Shown: positions 37,446-46,136, counted from the stretch's first letter. The stretch is 64,000 nt of DNA from Myxococcales bacterium (GCA_029880325.1 JAOUOP010000004.1:1-64000), one strand, 5' to 3'. Numbers and translations: made by a program. Notes: generated by a model from the letters alone, not told the origin.

Positions 37446-38647
37446 CAGCTCTCCAGTCCTCGGTGAAGGTCGGTCAGTATCTGTCGCACGCGGTGCCACC
37501 GGAAGCCGTTCCTTCCCACGCCTACGCTTCCGCTCCACTCGAGTAACCGCGCCGCGTTGGCGAGCCGCGCCCGGTTACCCTTGAGCTGGATCTCCCGTTG
37601 TTCGACCAGTGCTCGTAGGGCAGCGTCGTCCACCGCACGTGCCGGCCCCACCTCGCCAATCCGTCGTGACCACGCTTCGACAAACCGGATCTGCGGAGCC
37701 GGGGTCCGCCCACCCCTCCGAGCGACGTAGGCCCACAGTGCGCCGGAATCGAAGGGGGCCTCCTTTTCCTCCTTGGCCGCCCACTGGGCCATCTGCGCCT
37801 GGTAGCTTTCGATCAGCTCTTCGTCGTCGCCGTGCTCGGCGTGTCGTCGAACCGCCAGCAGCAGGTTGTAGAGCAGCGGCGCTCCTTCCACATGCAGGGA
37901 GAAGCGGCGTGCAAGCTCGACCGTCGCGGCCAGCGCCGAAGGTACGCGGGCGACGTCCGGGTCCTCCCAGAACGCCGCTGCGGGGCTCGACGAGCCTTCT
38001 TGGGCCAGCCAGCCCAGTAGGGTCCCCGGGCACCGCTCAGTGATACGCCCTCGAACGAAGTCCGCTTCGTCGTAGGTCAGAGCGAAGTTGGCTTCCCCCG
38101 GAAACGACTCTGGTGGTTTCGGCAAGCGCGGGTGCCAATTGGGCTTCCTGGCCCAGACGATGCCGGGGTCATCGGCGCGTCCCATTTCGGCCCCGCCCCT
38201 CACCAAGCTCGAAAAGTGCCGCTGGTACCAGCTCTTGTTCTGGGCGTGCTGAAAAAACTGCCAGTGGACCAGCGCTGGCCAGTAGACCTCGCTCGGAAGC
38301 CGGGTTAGCCCACCACGCGCGCGGGCGCCAATGACGCCCGCCGTGTCCTCGCTCCGAACGAGGGACTCGATCAGCCCAATCTCGGCAGAACGGGCTGCCT
38401 TTCCGACATCCGCGCTCGTGACCCGTTTACGTTCGAGGCTTTGGTAGAGCCAGGGCACGAAAAGCACGTATCGCAGACGTGTCTGAATTACGGAGGTGCC
38501 CGGGAAAAGGTCGTCTGCGATCAGTTGCGTGAGGCTGCCGAGCCCCATCTCGTCGACGGTGCCCTGCTCGGTGAATAGATCGAGCACGCGCCGCATCTTG
38601 TCGCGATCGCTTGCGGTGAGGTCTAGCCATGTGAGGGTGGGTTCCAA
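37445..38647 (-). CDS. DUF6361-family protein
   Basis: A 400-aa protein matching the DUF6361 pattern: N-terminal LTWLDLTASDRDKMRRVLDL, a following TVDEMGLGSLTQLIADDLFP, and TRLRYVLFVPWLYQSLE. The C-terminus is helical and basic. Function unknown; the family is recurrent beside PLD and helicase genes in accessory islands. It is the first gene of the operon, with PLD and helicase genes overlapping behind it, so it may recognise the trigger or target (inference). Confidence 0.75.
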   Translation of the reverse strand: MEPTLTWLDLTASDRDKMRRVLDLFTEQGTVDEMGLGSLTQLIADDLFPGTSVIQTRLRYVLFVPWLYQSLERKRVTSADVGKAARSAEIGLIESLVRSEDTAGVIGARARGGLTRLPSEVYWPALVHWQFFQHAQNKSWYQRHFSSLVRGGAEMGRADDPGIVWARKPNWHPRLPKPPESFPGEANFALTYDEADFVRGRITERCPGTLLGWLAQEGSSSPAAAFWEDPDVARVPSALAATVELARRFSLHVEGAPLLYNLLLAVRRHAEHGDDEELIESYQAQMAQWAAKEEKEAPFDSGALWAYVARRGGRTPAPQIRFVEAWSRRIGEVGPARAVDDAALRALVEQREIQLKGNRARLANAARLLEWSGSVGVGRNGFRWHRVRQILTDLHRGLES

Positions 38648-39128
38648 GGCTTCAGCCGCTACATTCCGAGGTGGGCATTTGGACTTCCCCCAAAACTTGA
38701 GCGGATTGGACTATGCCACTTCGTCGGCCAAGGCGGAAGTGACCTCGAATGCGATTGTTGGCGCGCGCCGGGTTTTGCGTGATTCCGTGCGCGATTCGCT
38801 AGTCACGAAATTTGGCCTTGACTCTCGCCAACACTGGCAGAGGCCGGCCTTCTGGCGGCCTCCATTGTCCTACGCCTGGCTTGGCCCGCGCGTGTGGACG
38901 GTCCTCGGATCTTCGGGCCTTGGGTGGCAGCAATGGCCGAGGCAAAGGATCCGATGGCCGTTCCTGCACGTGAGTTCGCGGTCAATGGGGCCAAGGCACC
39001 CCAGCAACTTTGCGACGCCCAAGGGGACCGCAGGAGCCATCGCAGCCGTTTCTTCTCCCGACCAAGGTCGCCGAGCCAGTCGCTCGACCACCGCTTCTGC
39101 GGTCATGCCCATAGATGAACCCTCGCGC
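38648..39128. other. intergenic region, no supported gene
   Basis: About 480 bp between the start of the DUF6361 operon and the first 20-bp repeat array. The operon promoter should lie close to 38650. Open frames exist on both strands, but none has a recognisable motif, so I call none. Confidence 0.4.
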
Positions 39129-39208
39129 GGTCGCATTTGGCAACAGCTGGTCGGTTTTGGCTACAAGTGATCGGTGTTGGCTACAAGTGGTCGGTTTTGG
39201 CTGCAACT
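39129..39208. repeat. four tandem 20-bp repeats (array A)
   Basis: Units at 39129, 39149, 39169 and 39189, exactly 20 bp each, of the type GGTCGGTTTTGGCTACAAGT. The next ~100 bp (GGCGATTCCATCGCC and on) also match the sequence after array B. The layout resembles the multiple terminal repeats of IS21-family elements, but no transposase gene is present, so this is at most a remnant end. Confidence 0.75.
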
Positions 39209-39391
39209 GGCGATTCCATCGCCCCTCCATGGGACGCTCCAAGGTATTGACGCGAACGTTTTGCAGGCGTTCTGCGCGGTTCGCTTGCTGGGGGGGATCG
39301 GCGGAGTCTTAGATCGCATTTGAGCCCTAATTTCTCGATCGAATCCGATGTTTGTGCTGGACGCCGATCGCCGCCATGCTACGTTTTCGGC

Positions 39392-39740
39392 ATGGGGCTT
39401 TTGGGGGTGCGATGGGAGGAGGAGGCGCCGCCATCGATTCGCTCGCAGCTGAAAGGTGAAGCGGCCGTTGGGCCAGCCCGCCCGACGCTGGGACGCGAGG
39501 CGCTCCAGGCTTTGGACGAGCAGCTGGTGGAACTCGCGCGCGGTGCCAGTAGCGGGCGGCTGGCGCTTGGCGAAGCGCTCCGGGTGATGGAGCGTCGCGG
39601 TTTGCATCGAGCCCTTGGCTTCGCGTCGCTGTCGGCCTACTTCGTCGAGCGTTGCCAGCGTGCGGGGCGCTGGGGCAGCGAGTCGCGCCTGGTGGCGGAG
39701 CGCCTGGATGCGCTACCCGCAATCCGAGCCGCCCGGCTCG
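39392..39740 (+). pseudogene. N-terminal fragment of an HNH-endonuclease-type gene
   Basis: ATG at 39392 opens MGLLGVRWEEEAPPS, then ALQALDEQLVELARGASSGR and the region GLHRALGFASLSAYFVERCQ, WGSESRLVAERLDALPAIRA. This is the N-terminal pattern of multi-copy myxobacterial HNH/13E12-repeat-type proteins. It breaks off at ARLDGS, exactly where a normal copy would continue with an ISWSMVELVCR-like segment; that continuation is found instead as a separate fragment near 47985. Downstream the sequence switches to a helicase remnant in another frame. Confidence 0.6.
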
Positions 39741-40352
39741 ATGGCTCGGCGTCATCGCAAGGGCGGCGCGTCCTACCGCGCGCGCGTCGAGGCTTTCCTG
39801 AGCCACCTCACCGAGCAGCTCGCCACGCGCGACGAACGGATTTCCCTGCTCAGGGATCTGATGGAGGCGCAGCTGGAGCCGGTGCTCCGGGCCGATGGCG
39901 GCGTCAAGGAGGAGACCCGGCGCAGGCGTCTACGCGGCTTCAACAGCCCGCTCATGCCCGAAGTGCTCGTGGCCAGCGAAGTCATGGCCGAGGGGCTCGA
40001 CCTGCACCTCGACTGCCGCCACATCATCCACCACGACCTCAGCTGGAACCCAAGCACGCTCGAGCAACGCACCGGCCGCGTCGATCGCCTCCGCTGCAAG
40101 GCCGAACTCGACCAGGATTCCATCCACGTCTATCTCCCCTACCTGGCCGGCACCGCCGACGAAAAGATGTACCGCGTGGTCACCGACCGCGCCCGCTGGT
40201 TTCAGATCGTGATGGGCGAGAAGTACTCCGTGGACGAGGCCAGTACCGAAGCACTCGCACAACGCGTTCCATTTCCGAAGGCCGCGGCGGAGGAGCTGAT
40301 GTTTTCGCTGGGGGTTGATGGGGAGGTGCAGCAGAGCGAGGAAGGTGGTTGA
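39741..40352 (+). pseudogene. C-terminal remnant of a SNF2-type helicase
   Basis: In a frame different from the HNH fragment, about 200 residues encode the end of a helicase: FNSPLMPEVLVASEVMAEGL (motif V region), HIIHHDLSWNPSTLEQRTGR (motif VI, Arg finger) and a tail with VYLPYLAGTADEKMYRVVTD. No Walker A or B lies upstream, so the motor cannot work. It is not a copy of the intact helicase at 32488-35643. It was probably once part of another defence operon. Confidence 0.7.
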
Positions 40353-40553
40353 AGGGTGCTTGGTTGCGGCGGCGGGGGCGCCTGCTTTGGAACCGTGTGG
40401 GGTACTCGGCAGATATCCATGGGCACGATCCCAGCCGGTGGGGGCCCGGGCCGGGAATCAGCGAAAGGTTGGCGCGGTTCTTTGGTCATTCCGGGTTGGC
40501 CCCCATCCTCTCCTGTCGGAGCCGGGTACGCCCTGTGGTACATTTTCAAAACC

Positions 40554-41318
40554 ATGCCGTGGACATTGCCAAGCCATGAGCACAAGCGGTTCCAGCGCAA
40601 CCCGCTGGCGGCGGTGATCGTGCAGCTGCGGTTCGATCCGATCTTGAAGATCGCCACGGGCGTGCCGGATTTCCAGGACAAGATCAGGTCGCGCTTCTCG
40701 CTGTACGAGGAACGCGACGTGAAGGTGGTCGAAGTGGAGGCGCCTTCGGTTTCAGCAGTTCGCACGCGTCGCGTGAAGGAGCACAGATTCCGAACGAGGG
40801 GAGAGCCGACCACTGTGGTGCTAGGCGACCAGGGCGTGAGCCTGGAGTACCTAGCGCACCAGCACCGGGACGTACTCTTGCCCGACGTGAAGCTCGTCAC
40901 CGACTCGCTATCGAGCACGTTTCAGGACGTCTCGCCCACCCGGCTGGGGCTGCGCTATGTGAACGTCGTCGACCGCGATCGGGTTGCCGCCGATGCGGGT
41001 AGTCCGGCCGAATGGTCCGACCTGATCGAGCCGTCCTTCCTGCAGATGCCGGCCGCGCTGGCAGACCTGGCGGGAACCCGGTTCGCCAATGAAATTACTT
41101 CGGAAATGCCGGTTGGCGCGATGACGTTGCGCTACGGCTTGCTGCCCGCGTCCGAAGACCGGCTCGGCTTTCGGCTGGACATCGACCGCTACCACCAGGA
41201 ATCTTTTGACATGGCAGATGTTGAAGCCTTGGTGCGTGCGTTTGCTGACGACATATTCCAGGTGTTCATGGCCGCCGCCGGGCCGAGCCTCGTGGACTGG
41301 ATGGAGGAGGAAGCGTGA
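40554..41318 (+). CDS. TIGR04255-family protein
   Basis: A 254-aa protein with the TIGR04255 pattern: early RNPLAAVIVQLRFDPILKI (usual 'PL.EVI.ELRF'), RLGLRYVNVVDRD in the middle, and MTLRYGLLPASEDRLGFRLD toward the end. The family is sporadic, biochemically uncharacterised and often in accessory islands. The ATG at 40554 removes a low-complexity upstream extension. It forms a cassette with two small genes: the next starts at a GTG overlapping its stop. Confidence 0.75.
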   Translation: MPWTLPSHEHKRFQRNPLAAVIVQLRFDPILKIATGVPDFQDKIRSRFSLYEERDVKVVEVEAPSVSAVRTRRVKEHRFRTRGEPTTVVLGDQGVSLEYLAHQHRDVLLPDVKLVTDSLSSTFQDVSPTRLGLRYVNVVDRDRVAADAGSPAEWSDLIEPSFLQMPAALADLAGTRFANEITSEMPVGAMTLRYGLLPASEDRLGFRLDIDRYHQESFDMADVEALVRAFADDIFQVFMAAAGPSLVDWMEEEA

Positions 41319-41638
41319 TTGAGGCAGGCGCCGTAGCCTTCGCATTGTCCTTGTCCGAGCCTGAAATGGCCCGTGACGATGAACGGATCCATCTTCACGT
41401 CACAGCATCGACCGAGACACCGCTACCGGTCGGGCTCGCTCCGACTGCGCTCCTGGACGCGGGTACCGGCTCGCTGAAGCTGGCCGACTCGCCGGGTGAT
41501 CTCGTTCGGTCTGCGAGCACGTATCTTCAGGCACTCGCCGTGCTGCCGATCAATCCCGACGACGATGCGCTCGTTGATCGGCTGGTCGCGGACAGGGTTG
41601 TCGGCACCGCCAAGAAGCGCGCCCTGCAGCGACGGTGA
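41315..41638 (+). CDS. small protein of the TIGR04255 cassette
   Basis: A 107-aa protein with no recognised domain. The N-terminal half reads as a beta-rich domain (ALSLSEPEM, IHLHVTASTE). The C-terminal half is helical (VRSASTYLQALAVLPINPDD) and ends in basic residues. The GTG start overlaps the stop of the TIGR04255 gene, and the next gene begins three bases after its end, so all three are coupled. Function unknown. Confidence 0.6.
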   Translation: MIEAGAVAFALSLSEPEMARDDERIHLHVTASTETPLPVGLAPTALLDAGTGSLKLADSPGDLVRSASTYLQALAVLPINPDDDALVDRLVADRVVGTAKKRALQRR

Positions 41639-41641
41639 CCC

Positions 41642-42205
41642 GTGCTCAGTCCGCCTGAAGGCCGTTGGCCGCCGGTCTACGACGCGCAGGGGCTCGCCGA
41701 TGTCATCGATGGGCTAGCCGGTGCATCCGACTTCGATACCCGCTTCTGGGACCTGCGGCCGCGAGTCCAGGGCGAAGTGTTCCAGGGTGACCTCGTGCAG
41801 CTTGATTCGGCGGTGCCCTTGTTGGACGAGGCCGGAGATCCCGTTGTCACCGACGATTGTAAGTTCTGGTTGATCATCGGGAACACATGCGACTTCGAGC
41901 GTCCGGCCAACGACGTGCCTTGGACGCAGATCGTCCCGACGGTCGACCTTGGAACGACAGTGGACCGGCAGCACCTCGACGTGTTTCGGCGATACCAATA
42001 TTCGCGTCGCTTCTATGTGCCACCGTGGCCAAGTGGTGATGGCCACCATCGCTTCGCTGATTTCACAAGGCCGGTGACCATCCACAAGGCGGCCTTCGTC
42101 GGGCCGGCGCAGGTCGTCGGCCGGATGCAGCAGCCGGCCTGGGTCCTGCTGCATTCTTGTCTCGTTCGCTTTCTGGCGCGTGACGACGGGCGATACGACG
42201 TATAG
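41642..42205 (+). CDS. third protein of the TIGR04255 cassette
   Basis: A 187-aa protein of unknown function. A striking segment is FWLIIGNTCDFERP, where a Cys-Asp pair follows a hydrophobic strand; similar 'TCD' motifs occur in small island proteins I cannot name with certainty. Another conserved-looking part is RRYQYSRRFYVPPWP. No membrane segment. It starts four bases after the previous gene. The motif could be a catalytic Cys/Asp site (inference). Confidence 0.6.
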   Translation: MLSPPEGRWPPVYDAQGLADVIDGLAGASDFDTRFWDLRPRVQGEVFQGDLVQLDSAVPLLDEAGDPVVTDDCKFWLIIGNTCDFERPANDVPWTQIVPTVDLGTTVDRQHLDVFRRYQYSRRFYVPPWPSGDGHHRFADFTRPVTIHKAAFVGPAQVVGRMQQPAWVLLHSCLVRFLARDDGRYDV

Positions 42206-42531
42206 CGGCTCCCAGCGCGTGTCCGCCTGGTCGCGAGTTCCCGAAGATCACACCTGGGGCACCTTTGGCGGAACCTTCACGGGGGTTGCCAATGTTTGCT
42301 GTCTGGCCTCCACAACGACCTCGACAGAATCCTGACCTCCCCACAGTCGATACGCTTCCGCGGAAGCGTGTTGTGATCTGTTTCACACCCGCCGCCTCCA
42401 CGCCCCAGCCTCCGAAGCGCCTCCATCACAACGCCCCATGCCGTCAAAAATCGCTGAGATCACACAACTTTAACCCTTGGTACTGAGCGTCGATCCAGTA
42501 TTCTCTCCAAACCACCTCAGGGGAGGTCCGA
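42206..42531. other. intergenic region with palindrome and CRP-like site
   Basis: About 325 bp after the TIGR04255 cassette. It contains an 18-bp perfect palindrome (42352-42369) and a CRP-like site (see separate entry), but no gene. GGGAGG at 42521-42526 is the ribosome binding site of the next frame. Confidence 0.5.
42352..42387. promoter_or_regulatory. 18-bp palindrome next to a CRP-type site
   Basis: ACGCTTCCG/CGGAAGCGT is a perfect palindrome at 42352-42369. Three bases later TGTGA-N6-TCACA (42372-42387) matches the CRP-family consensus exactly. These could control the HNH-type gene downstream, which is now truncated. Confidence 0.4.
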
Positions 42532-42891
42532 TTGGCGTTTGGGGAGTCGGAGTGCGAGAGCGGTGCGCGCGCTGAGCAGGCTTCGTCGGAGCGCTCGATC
42601 GAGCAGTTGGAGAACGCGATCACGGAGCTGTCGGCACATCTCAGCGCCGCGACCCATCGCTGGCTGGTGGACATCGCCGAGTTCGATCGCCGTGCCGGTT
42701 GGGCCGGCATCGGCGTGGCCTCCTGCGCCCACTGGTTGAACTGGCGCTGCGGTGTGAGCCTGGTGGCCGCCCGCGAGAAGGTGCGCGTCGCTCGTGCGCT
42801 CGAAGCCCTTCCGAAGATTTGTAACCAGATCGTAGGCGGTCCTGGGCCCGCCTACGATCTGGTTACGAGCAGTCCGTACATGCCGTTCTAA
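42532..42891 (+). pseudogene. N-terminal fragment of a DUF222/HNH-type gene
   Basis: TTG start with a good ribosome binding site (GGGAGG). The encoded SIEQLENAITELSAHLSAAT, EFDRRAGWAGIGVASCAHWL and SLVAAREKVRVARALEALPK match the start of DUF222/13E12-repeat HNH endonucleases. Homology ends at PKIC, where a 19-bp inverted repeat begins; the last ~24 codons are junk and the HNH domain is missing. A second, different HNH-type fragment joined to helicase sequence lies 3 kb upstream. Confidence 0.65.
42821..42866. repeat. perfect 19-bp inverted repeat at a gene junction
   Basis: Arms 42821-42839 and 42848-42866 are perfect reverse complements with an 8-nt loop. The right arm runs directly into helicase coding sequence, so the left arm looks like an inverted copy of the helicase's own sequence (a fold-back junction) rather than a terminator; there is no T-run. 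Confidence 0.85.
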
Positions 42892-43880
42892 GCGGCGACA
42901 ACTGCGTCGTGCTCGCCCCCACGGCCGGCGGCAAAACCGAGGCCATGGCCCTCGCCGTTCAAACCGGCGGCATACCCCGCCCCGAGACCTGGACCTGGCT
43001 AAAGGGCTCCGCTGCCTTCAGCCAGCTCAGCGCCACCGACCGCGACGCCGTCATCGACCACATGCTCGCCGAAGACATCCTCACAGGCCAGCAAGGCCGT
43101 CTCTGGCTCGGCCCCCAGGGAGAAAAACAATACGGCCGCGCCAACTTCCGCGAACTCTACGCCGTCTTCTCGAGCCCCCGCCTCATCATCGTACGCCACG
43201 ACACCCAGGAAATCGGCCAACTCCAAGCCCAATTCCTCGCCGCCCTCGAAAGCCCCGAGGGCTACAGCGGCGCCTCCTTCACCCTCGCCGGCCGCGCCTG
43301 GCTCGTCGAGCACATCGACTGGCAGCGCGGCCTCTGCATCGTCCGCCCCGCCCCCGCGGGCAGAGCCCCCCGCTGGAACGGCGGCGCCCGCTGGCTCTCC
43401 TACGACCTCTGCCAAGCCATGCGCCGAATCCTCACCAGCGACGAAATCCCTCCCACCTGGTCAAAGCGCGCCCAAGACGAACTCGCCACCCAGCGGGCCG
43501 GACACGCCTTCCTCCGCGACAGCGCTTCCCCCCTCGTCGAAAGCAAAGACGAACTCACGTGGTGGAACTTCGCCGGCGGGGGCGCCAACCTATTGCTCGC
43601 CCAAATCCTGGAGCACGAGCTGGGCCCAAGAATCATCGCGCGCAACACCTCGCTGACCTTCAAGGGCAGTGCGGCGAAGAGCTCCGCGGCCATCCGTGAA
43701 GTGCTGGCGGCATTGAGGGCTGAAAGCCGGCCGTCACCGGGCGATGCGATCCGATTCGCCGAAGGCGCCAAGCGCGGGCGCCTCTCGAAGTTCGAGCCGT
43801 GCCTTCCAGATGAACAGTTGCAGCGGTACTTCGCCGAGACCATCGTCGATCGGGAAGGGGCACTGCGAACTCTACGCTGA
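42849..43880 (+). pseudogene. Lhr-like helicase with large internal deletion
   Basis: From 42849 an open frame reads GYEQSVHAVLSGDN and Walker A VVLAPTAGGKTEA, then at once passes into a C-terminal helicase region: LWLGPQGEKQYGRANFRELY, FTLAGRAWLVEHIDWQRG and LSYDLCQAMRRIL, typical of Lhr-type accessory domains. Motifs Ia to VI, about 500 residues, are missing, so ATP hydrolysis is impossible although the remaining frame is intact (a GTG at 42909 could start it). Probably the product of an in-frame deletion of a defence helicase. Confidence 0.65.
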
Positions 43881-43927
43881 ATGCGATGCGGGCTGCCACC
43901 CACGTGGCCCGAAGTCAGGAGGGAAGG

Positions 43928-44446
43928 TTGAATCAGGCCGATTGGATGACATGGCGGGACAACCTGTTACGATCCGTCAGCGACCGTGTGCAGAGGGTGG
44001 AGCTTCTCTCTACCACGGGCATTGCATTCACGCTCGGCGCGGCGTTGTCGATACCGGACGGCGGACGTGTCTCGCTCCTCGGCGTCCAGCTCGCCCTCAC
44101 GGATGCCGCCCAGGTCGAGGCCCTCTGGGTGCTCGTGGGCACGCTCGGACTGCACCAGTGCGACATCCTGGGAAGACTCGTTCGCCAGCTCGAGTTCGCA
44201 CAGGTGGACCCGGCGCTCTGCGAGTCGTTCATCAGCGCACGCGCGCTGGGGGCCGGCACGACGGGCACGGTCTTGCATCTGCAAGGAGTGCTCCTGGCTT
44301 GGGCGGCGCTCGTTGCACGCGGCGGTTCGGCGCAGTCCTTCGGCGTCGTGTTCGCGGTCGGCACCATCGTACTCACAAGGCTGCTCTGTCTCAGGCTCCA
44401 AGGCGTGCTGCCACTTGGACGCCGGCGCCGGTCTTGCTCCACCTGA
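43928..44446 (+). CDS. small hypothetical membrane protein
   Basis: A 172-aa protein starting at TTG 43928, preceded by a strong AGGAGGGAAGG. It has hydrophobic segments near TGIAFTLGAALSI, VEALWVLVGTLGLH, LQGVLLAWAALVA and FGVVFAVGTIVLT, so three or four membrane helices, and a short Arg-rich C-terminus. No known domain. It lies between the truncated helicase and a convergent SUMF1-type lipoprotein gene. Confidence 0.5.
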   Translation: MNQADWMTWRDNLLRSVSDRVQRVELLSTTGIAFTLGAALSIPDGGRVSLLGVQLALTDAAQVEALWVLVGTLGLHQCDILGRLVRQLEFAQVDPALCESFISARALGAGTTGTVLHLQGVLLAWAALVARGGSAQSFGVVFAVGTIVLTRLLCLRLQGVLPLGRRRRSCST

Positions 44447-44509
44447 CGCACCCGACGTCCGATTCCTTCGCCCGAAATCGCACCCGTCACAAACAACGTC
44501 ACACCCCGG

Positions 44510-45538
44510 CTACCCCGCCTGCCCCAGATCACCCCCGGACAAAGTGGCTCCGCGGCCCTTTTCCCGCCGCGCCGGAGAGATCCCGCGCGCGCAACGAAAC
44601 CCGAACATGAGGTTACCGAGGAGGTCAGGATCAATCTTGTCGCGAATGGACGCGCGGACCGAACCGGGTTCGGAAAGCGTACCGCCACGGTACACGCGCT
44701 CGGTGCCCTGTTCCGGCCCGCGGGGATCGGTTTGCGCTTCCGACGCATACGGTGCGTACCAGTCCGAAACCCACTCGTACACGTTGCCTGCCAGATCACA
44801 CACCCCTTCGGGGGTGTTGCCAGCCGGCCTGCTGCAAACGGGTGCCGTGTTGCCGTTGAGTACGAGTTCCTCCACCACGGCTCGCGAAGCGGTCGGCTTC
44901 TCTTCGCCCCATGGGAATGTTCGGCCCTCGGTCCCACGCGCCGAGTACTCCCACTCCGCCTCCGTCGGCAGCCGCTTATCAATCCATTGGCAGTACGCCA
45001 CCGCGTAATCCCAGGGCAAGCAGTTGATCGGATGCTTTTGGCGATCGCTACGCGTTCCGGTGCAATACTTGCCCGAAAACAAATCGTCGGCGTCGTCGAC
45101 GGCCACACATTTTCCAGCGGCCACGCAACGCTGATACTCCTCGACAGTCACCTCATGTTTGTCCAGGTAGAAAGCGCTCAGCGTCACTCGATGGGCCGGC
45201 TTCTCCTGCGCGCCGTCGTTCGGACCCATCATTCGGTTGTCCCAGTTTTCCCGTTTGTGACCGTCGCCCGAACCCATCATGAATGTTCCAGCGGGAATGA
45301 GAACCATCCCTTCAGGAGGCGGCGGCGGCGGGGCTGCGGGCGGCTCGCGCTCCGAAACCGGAGCAGACACGGGCGGCGCCGGGCTCGTGCTGCTCGGCCG
45401 TGGGGCTGACCCCGCACCGGGAACATCAGGCTCGTCCCGATGGACCGCGGGTTTCAATGCGGCGTGCCCGGAACGACAGGCGCTGCTCGAGGCGATGATC
45501 GCCACCCCTAGGAACCACGCCAGTCTTGGAACGCGCAT
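44510..45538 (-). CDS. SUMF1/formylglycine-generating-enzyme-like lipoprotein
   Basis: A 342-aa lipoprotein: signal peptide LAWFLGVAIIASS with lipobox SSAC, a Pro/Ala/Ser linker (~30-75), then a SUMF1/FGE-sulfatase domain. Domain marks: GMVLIPAGTFMMGSG, VTLSAFYLDKHEVTVEEYQR, INCLPWDYAVAYCQWIDKRL with PTEAEWEYSARG, and CDLAGNVYEWVSDWY with a final FGFRCAR. Family members include sulfatase-maturing enzymes, but secreted bacterial versions are often non-catalytic or sugar-binding. The ATG at 45538 fits the signal peptide and overlaps the end of the phosphatase pseudogene. Confidence 0.85.
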   Translation of the reverse strand: MRVPRLAWFLGVAIIASSSACRSGHAALKPAVHRDEPDVPGAGSAPRPSSTSPAPPVSAPVSEREPPAAPPPPPPEGMVLIPAGTFMMGSGDGHKRENWDNRMMGPNDGAQEKPAHRVTLSAFYLDKHEVTVEEYQRCVAAGKCVAVDDADDLFSGKYCTGTRSDRQKHPINCLPWDYAVAYCQWIDKRLPTEAEWEYSARGTEGRTFPWGEEKPTASRAVVEELVLNGNTAPVCSRPAGNTPEGVCDLAGNVYEWVSDWYAPYASEAQTDPRGPEQGTERVYRGGTLSEPGSVRASIRDKIDPDLLGNLMFGFRCARGISPARREKGRGATLSGGDLGQAG

Positions 45539-46136
45539 TCGTGCCACTCGACAAACCGGAGCATCGCATGGAAAGCGAGCCAAGGAAGCCCCCGCCATGG
45601 GTGACGGCACGGAATCGGAGGTCGCGGAGGCCCATTGGGGGGGCGGCGAGATTCCGACAGCGACCAGGGTCGCGATCGCCGGCGCGCCAAGGAGCTGTGC
45701 TCGTGAAAATTCCTGGCAGCTTTTGCATTATGGTGGTGGGCAGCTCGCCGGCGAACCACCTGCGAAAGAAGCGGTCCTTGCCCACCTTGCGCATGTGCAC
45801 GAGCGAGCCCACCACGTCACGCACGAAGAAGCCCGTGAGGCGCCCGGCCAGCTTGTTGACGCGCGTTTCGACGCCCCGCTCGATGCAGCCCTTTTCGACC
45901 TGGTAGGCGGTCTCGATGCAGCGGCCAATGGAGCTCGAGAATAGCCGTACGGGCGAAAGCGCTGGAAGCCGCCGGCCGAACTCGAGGGCCGCCTGCTTGC
46001 CCTCGGAGGTCAGCCCCATGAAGCGCTCGTTGTCGGGGTTTTCGGCGTCATAGTGCCGGTGTCCGTGCCGCATCCAGACGAAGGCGCGCCGCACCCCCTC
46101 GCCCGCGAGTTCATCGATCAGAGCTGCCATCTGCAT
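45508..46136 (-). pseudogene. histidine phosphatase family gene with frameshift
   Basis: ATG at 46136 begins MQMAALIDELAGEGVRRAFV, then the RHG motif WMRHGHRHYD and FSSSIGRCIETAYQVE, typical of the histidine phosphatase superfamily. Near 45590 (after HGGGFLGSL) the sense passes to another frame reading AMLRFVEWHECAFQDWRGS and the stop at 45508. The catalytic His is retained, but the C-terminal half is split by the frame change, so the gene is probably inactive unless this is an assembly error. Confidence 0.6.

Noticed and set aside
32488..38647. DISARM system
   Set aside because: A PLD protein and a helicase are present, but no DrmB (DUF1998) or methyltransferase gene is in the operon, and DUF6361 is not a DISARM component.
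39129..39208. CRISPR array
   Set aside because: The 20-bp units are directly adjacent with no spacers, and no cas gene is present anywhere in the window.
42821..42866. Rho-independent terminator
   Set aside because: The stem is not followed by a T-run and its right arm is part of the helicase reading frame.
42849..43880. Intact small helicase gene
   Set aside because: Only Walker A is present; motifs Ia-VI are missing between it and the C-terminal region.
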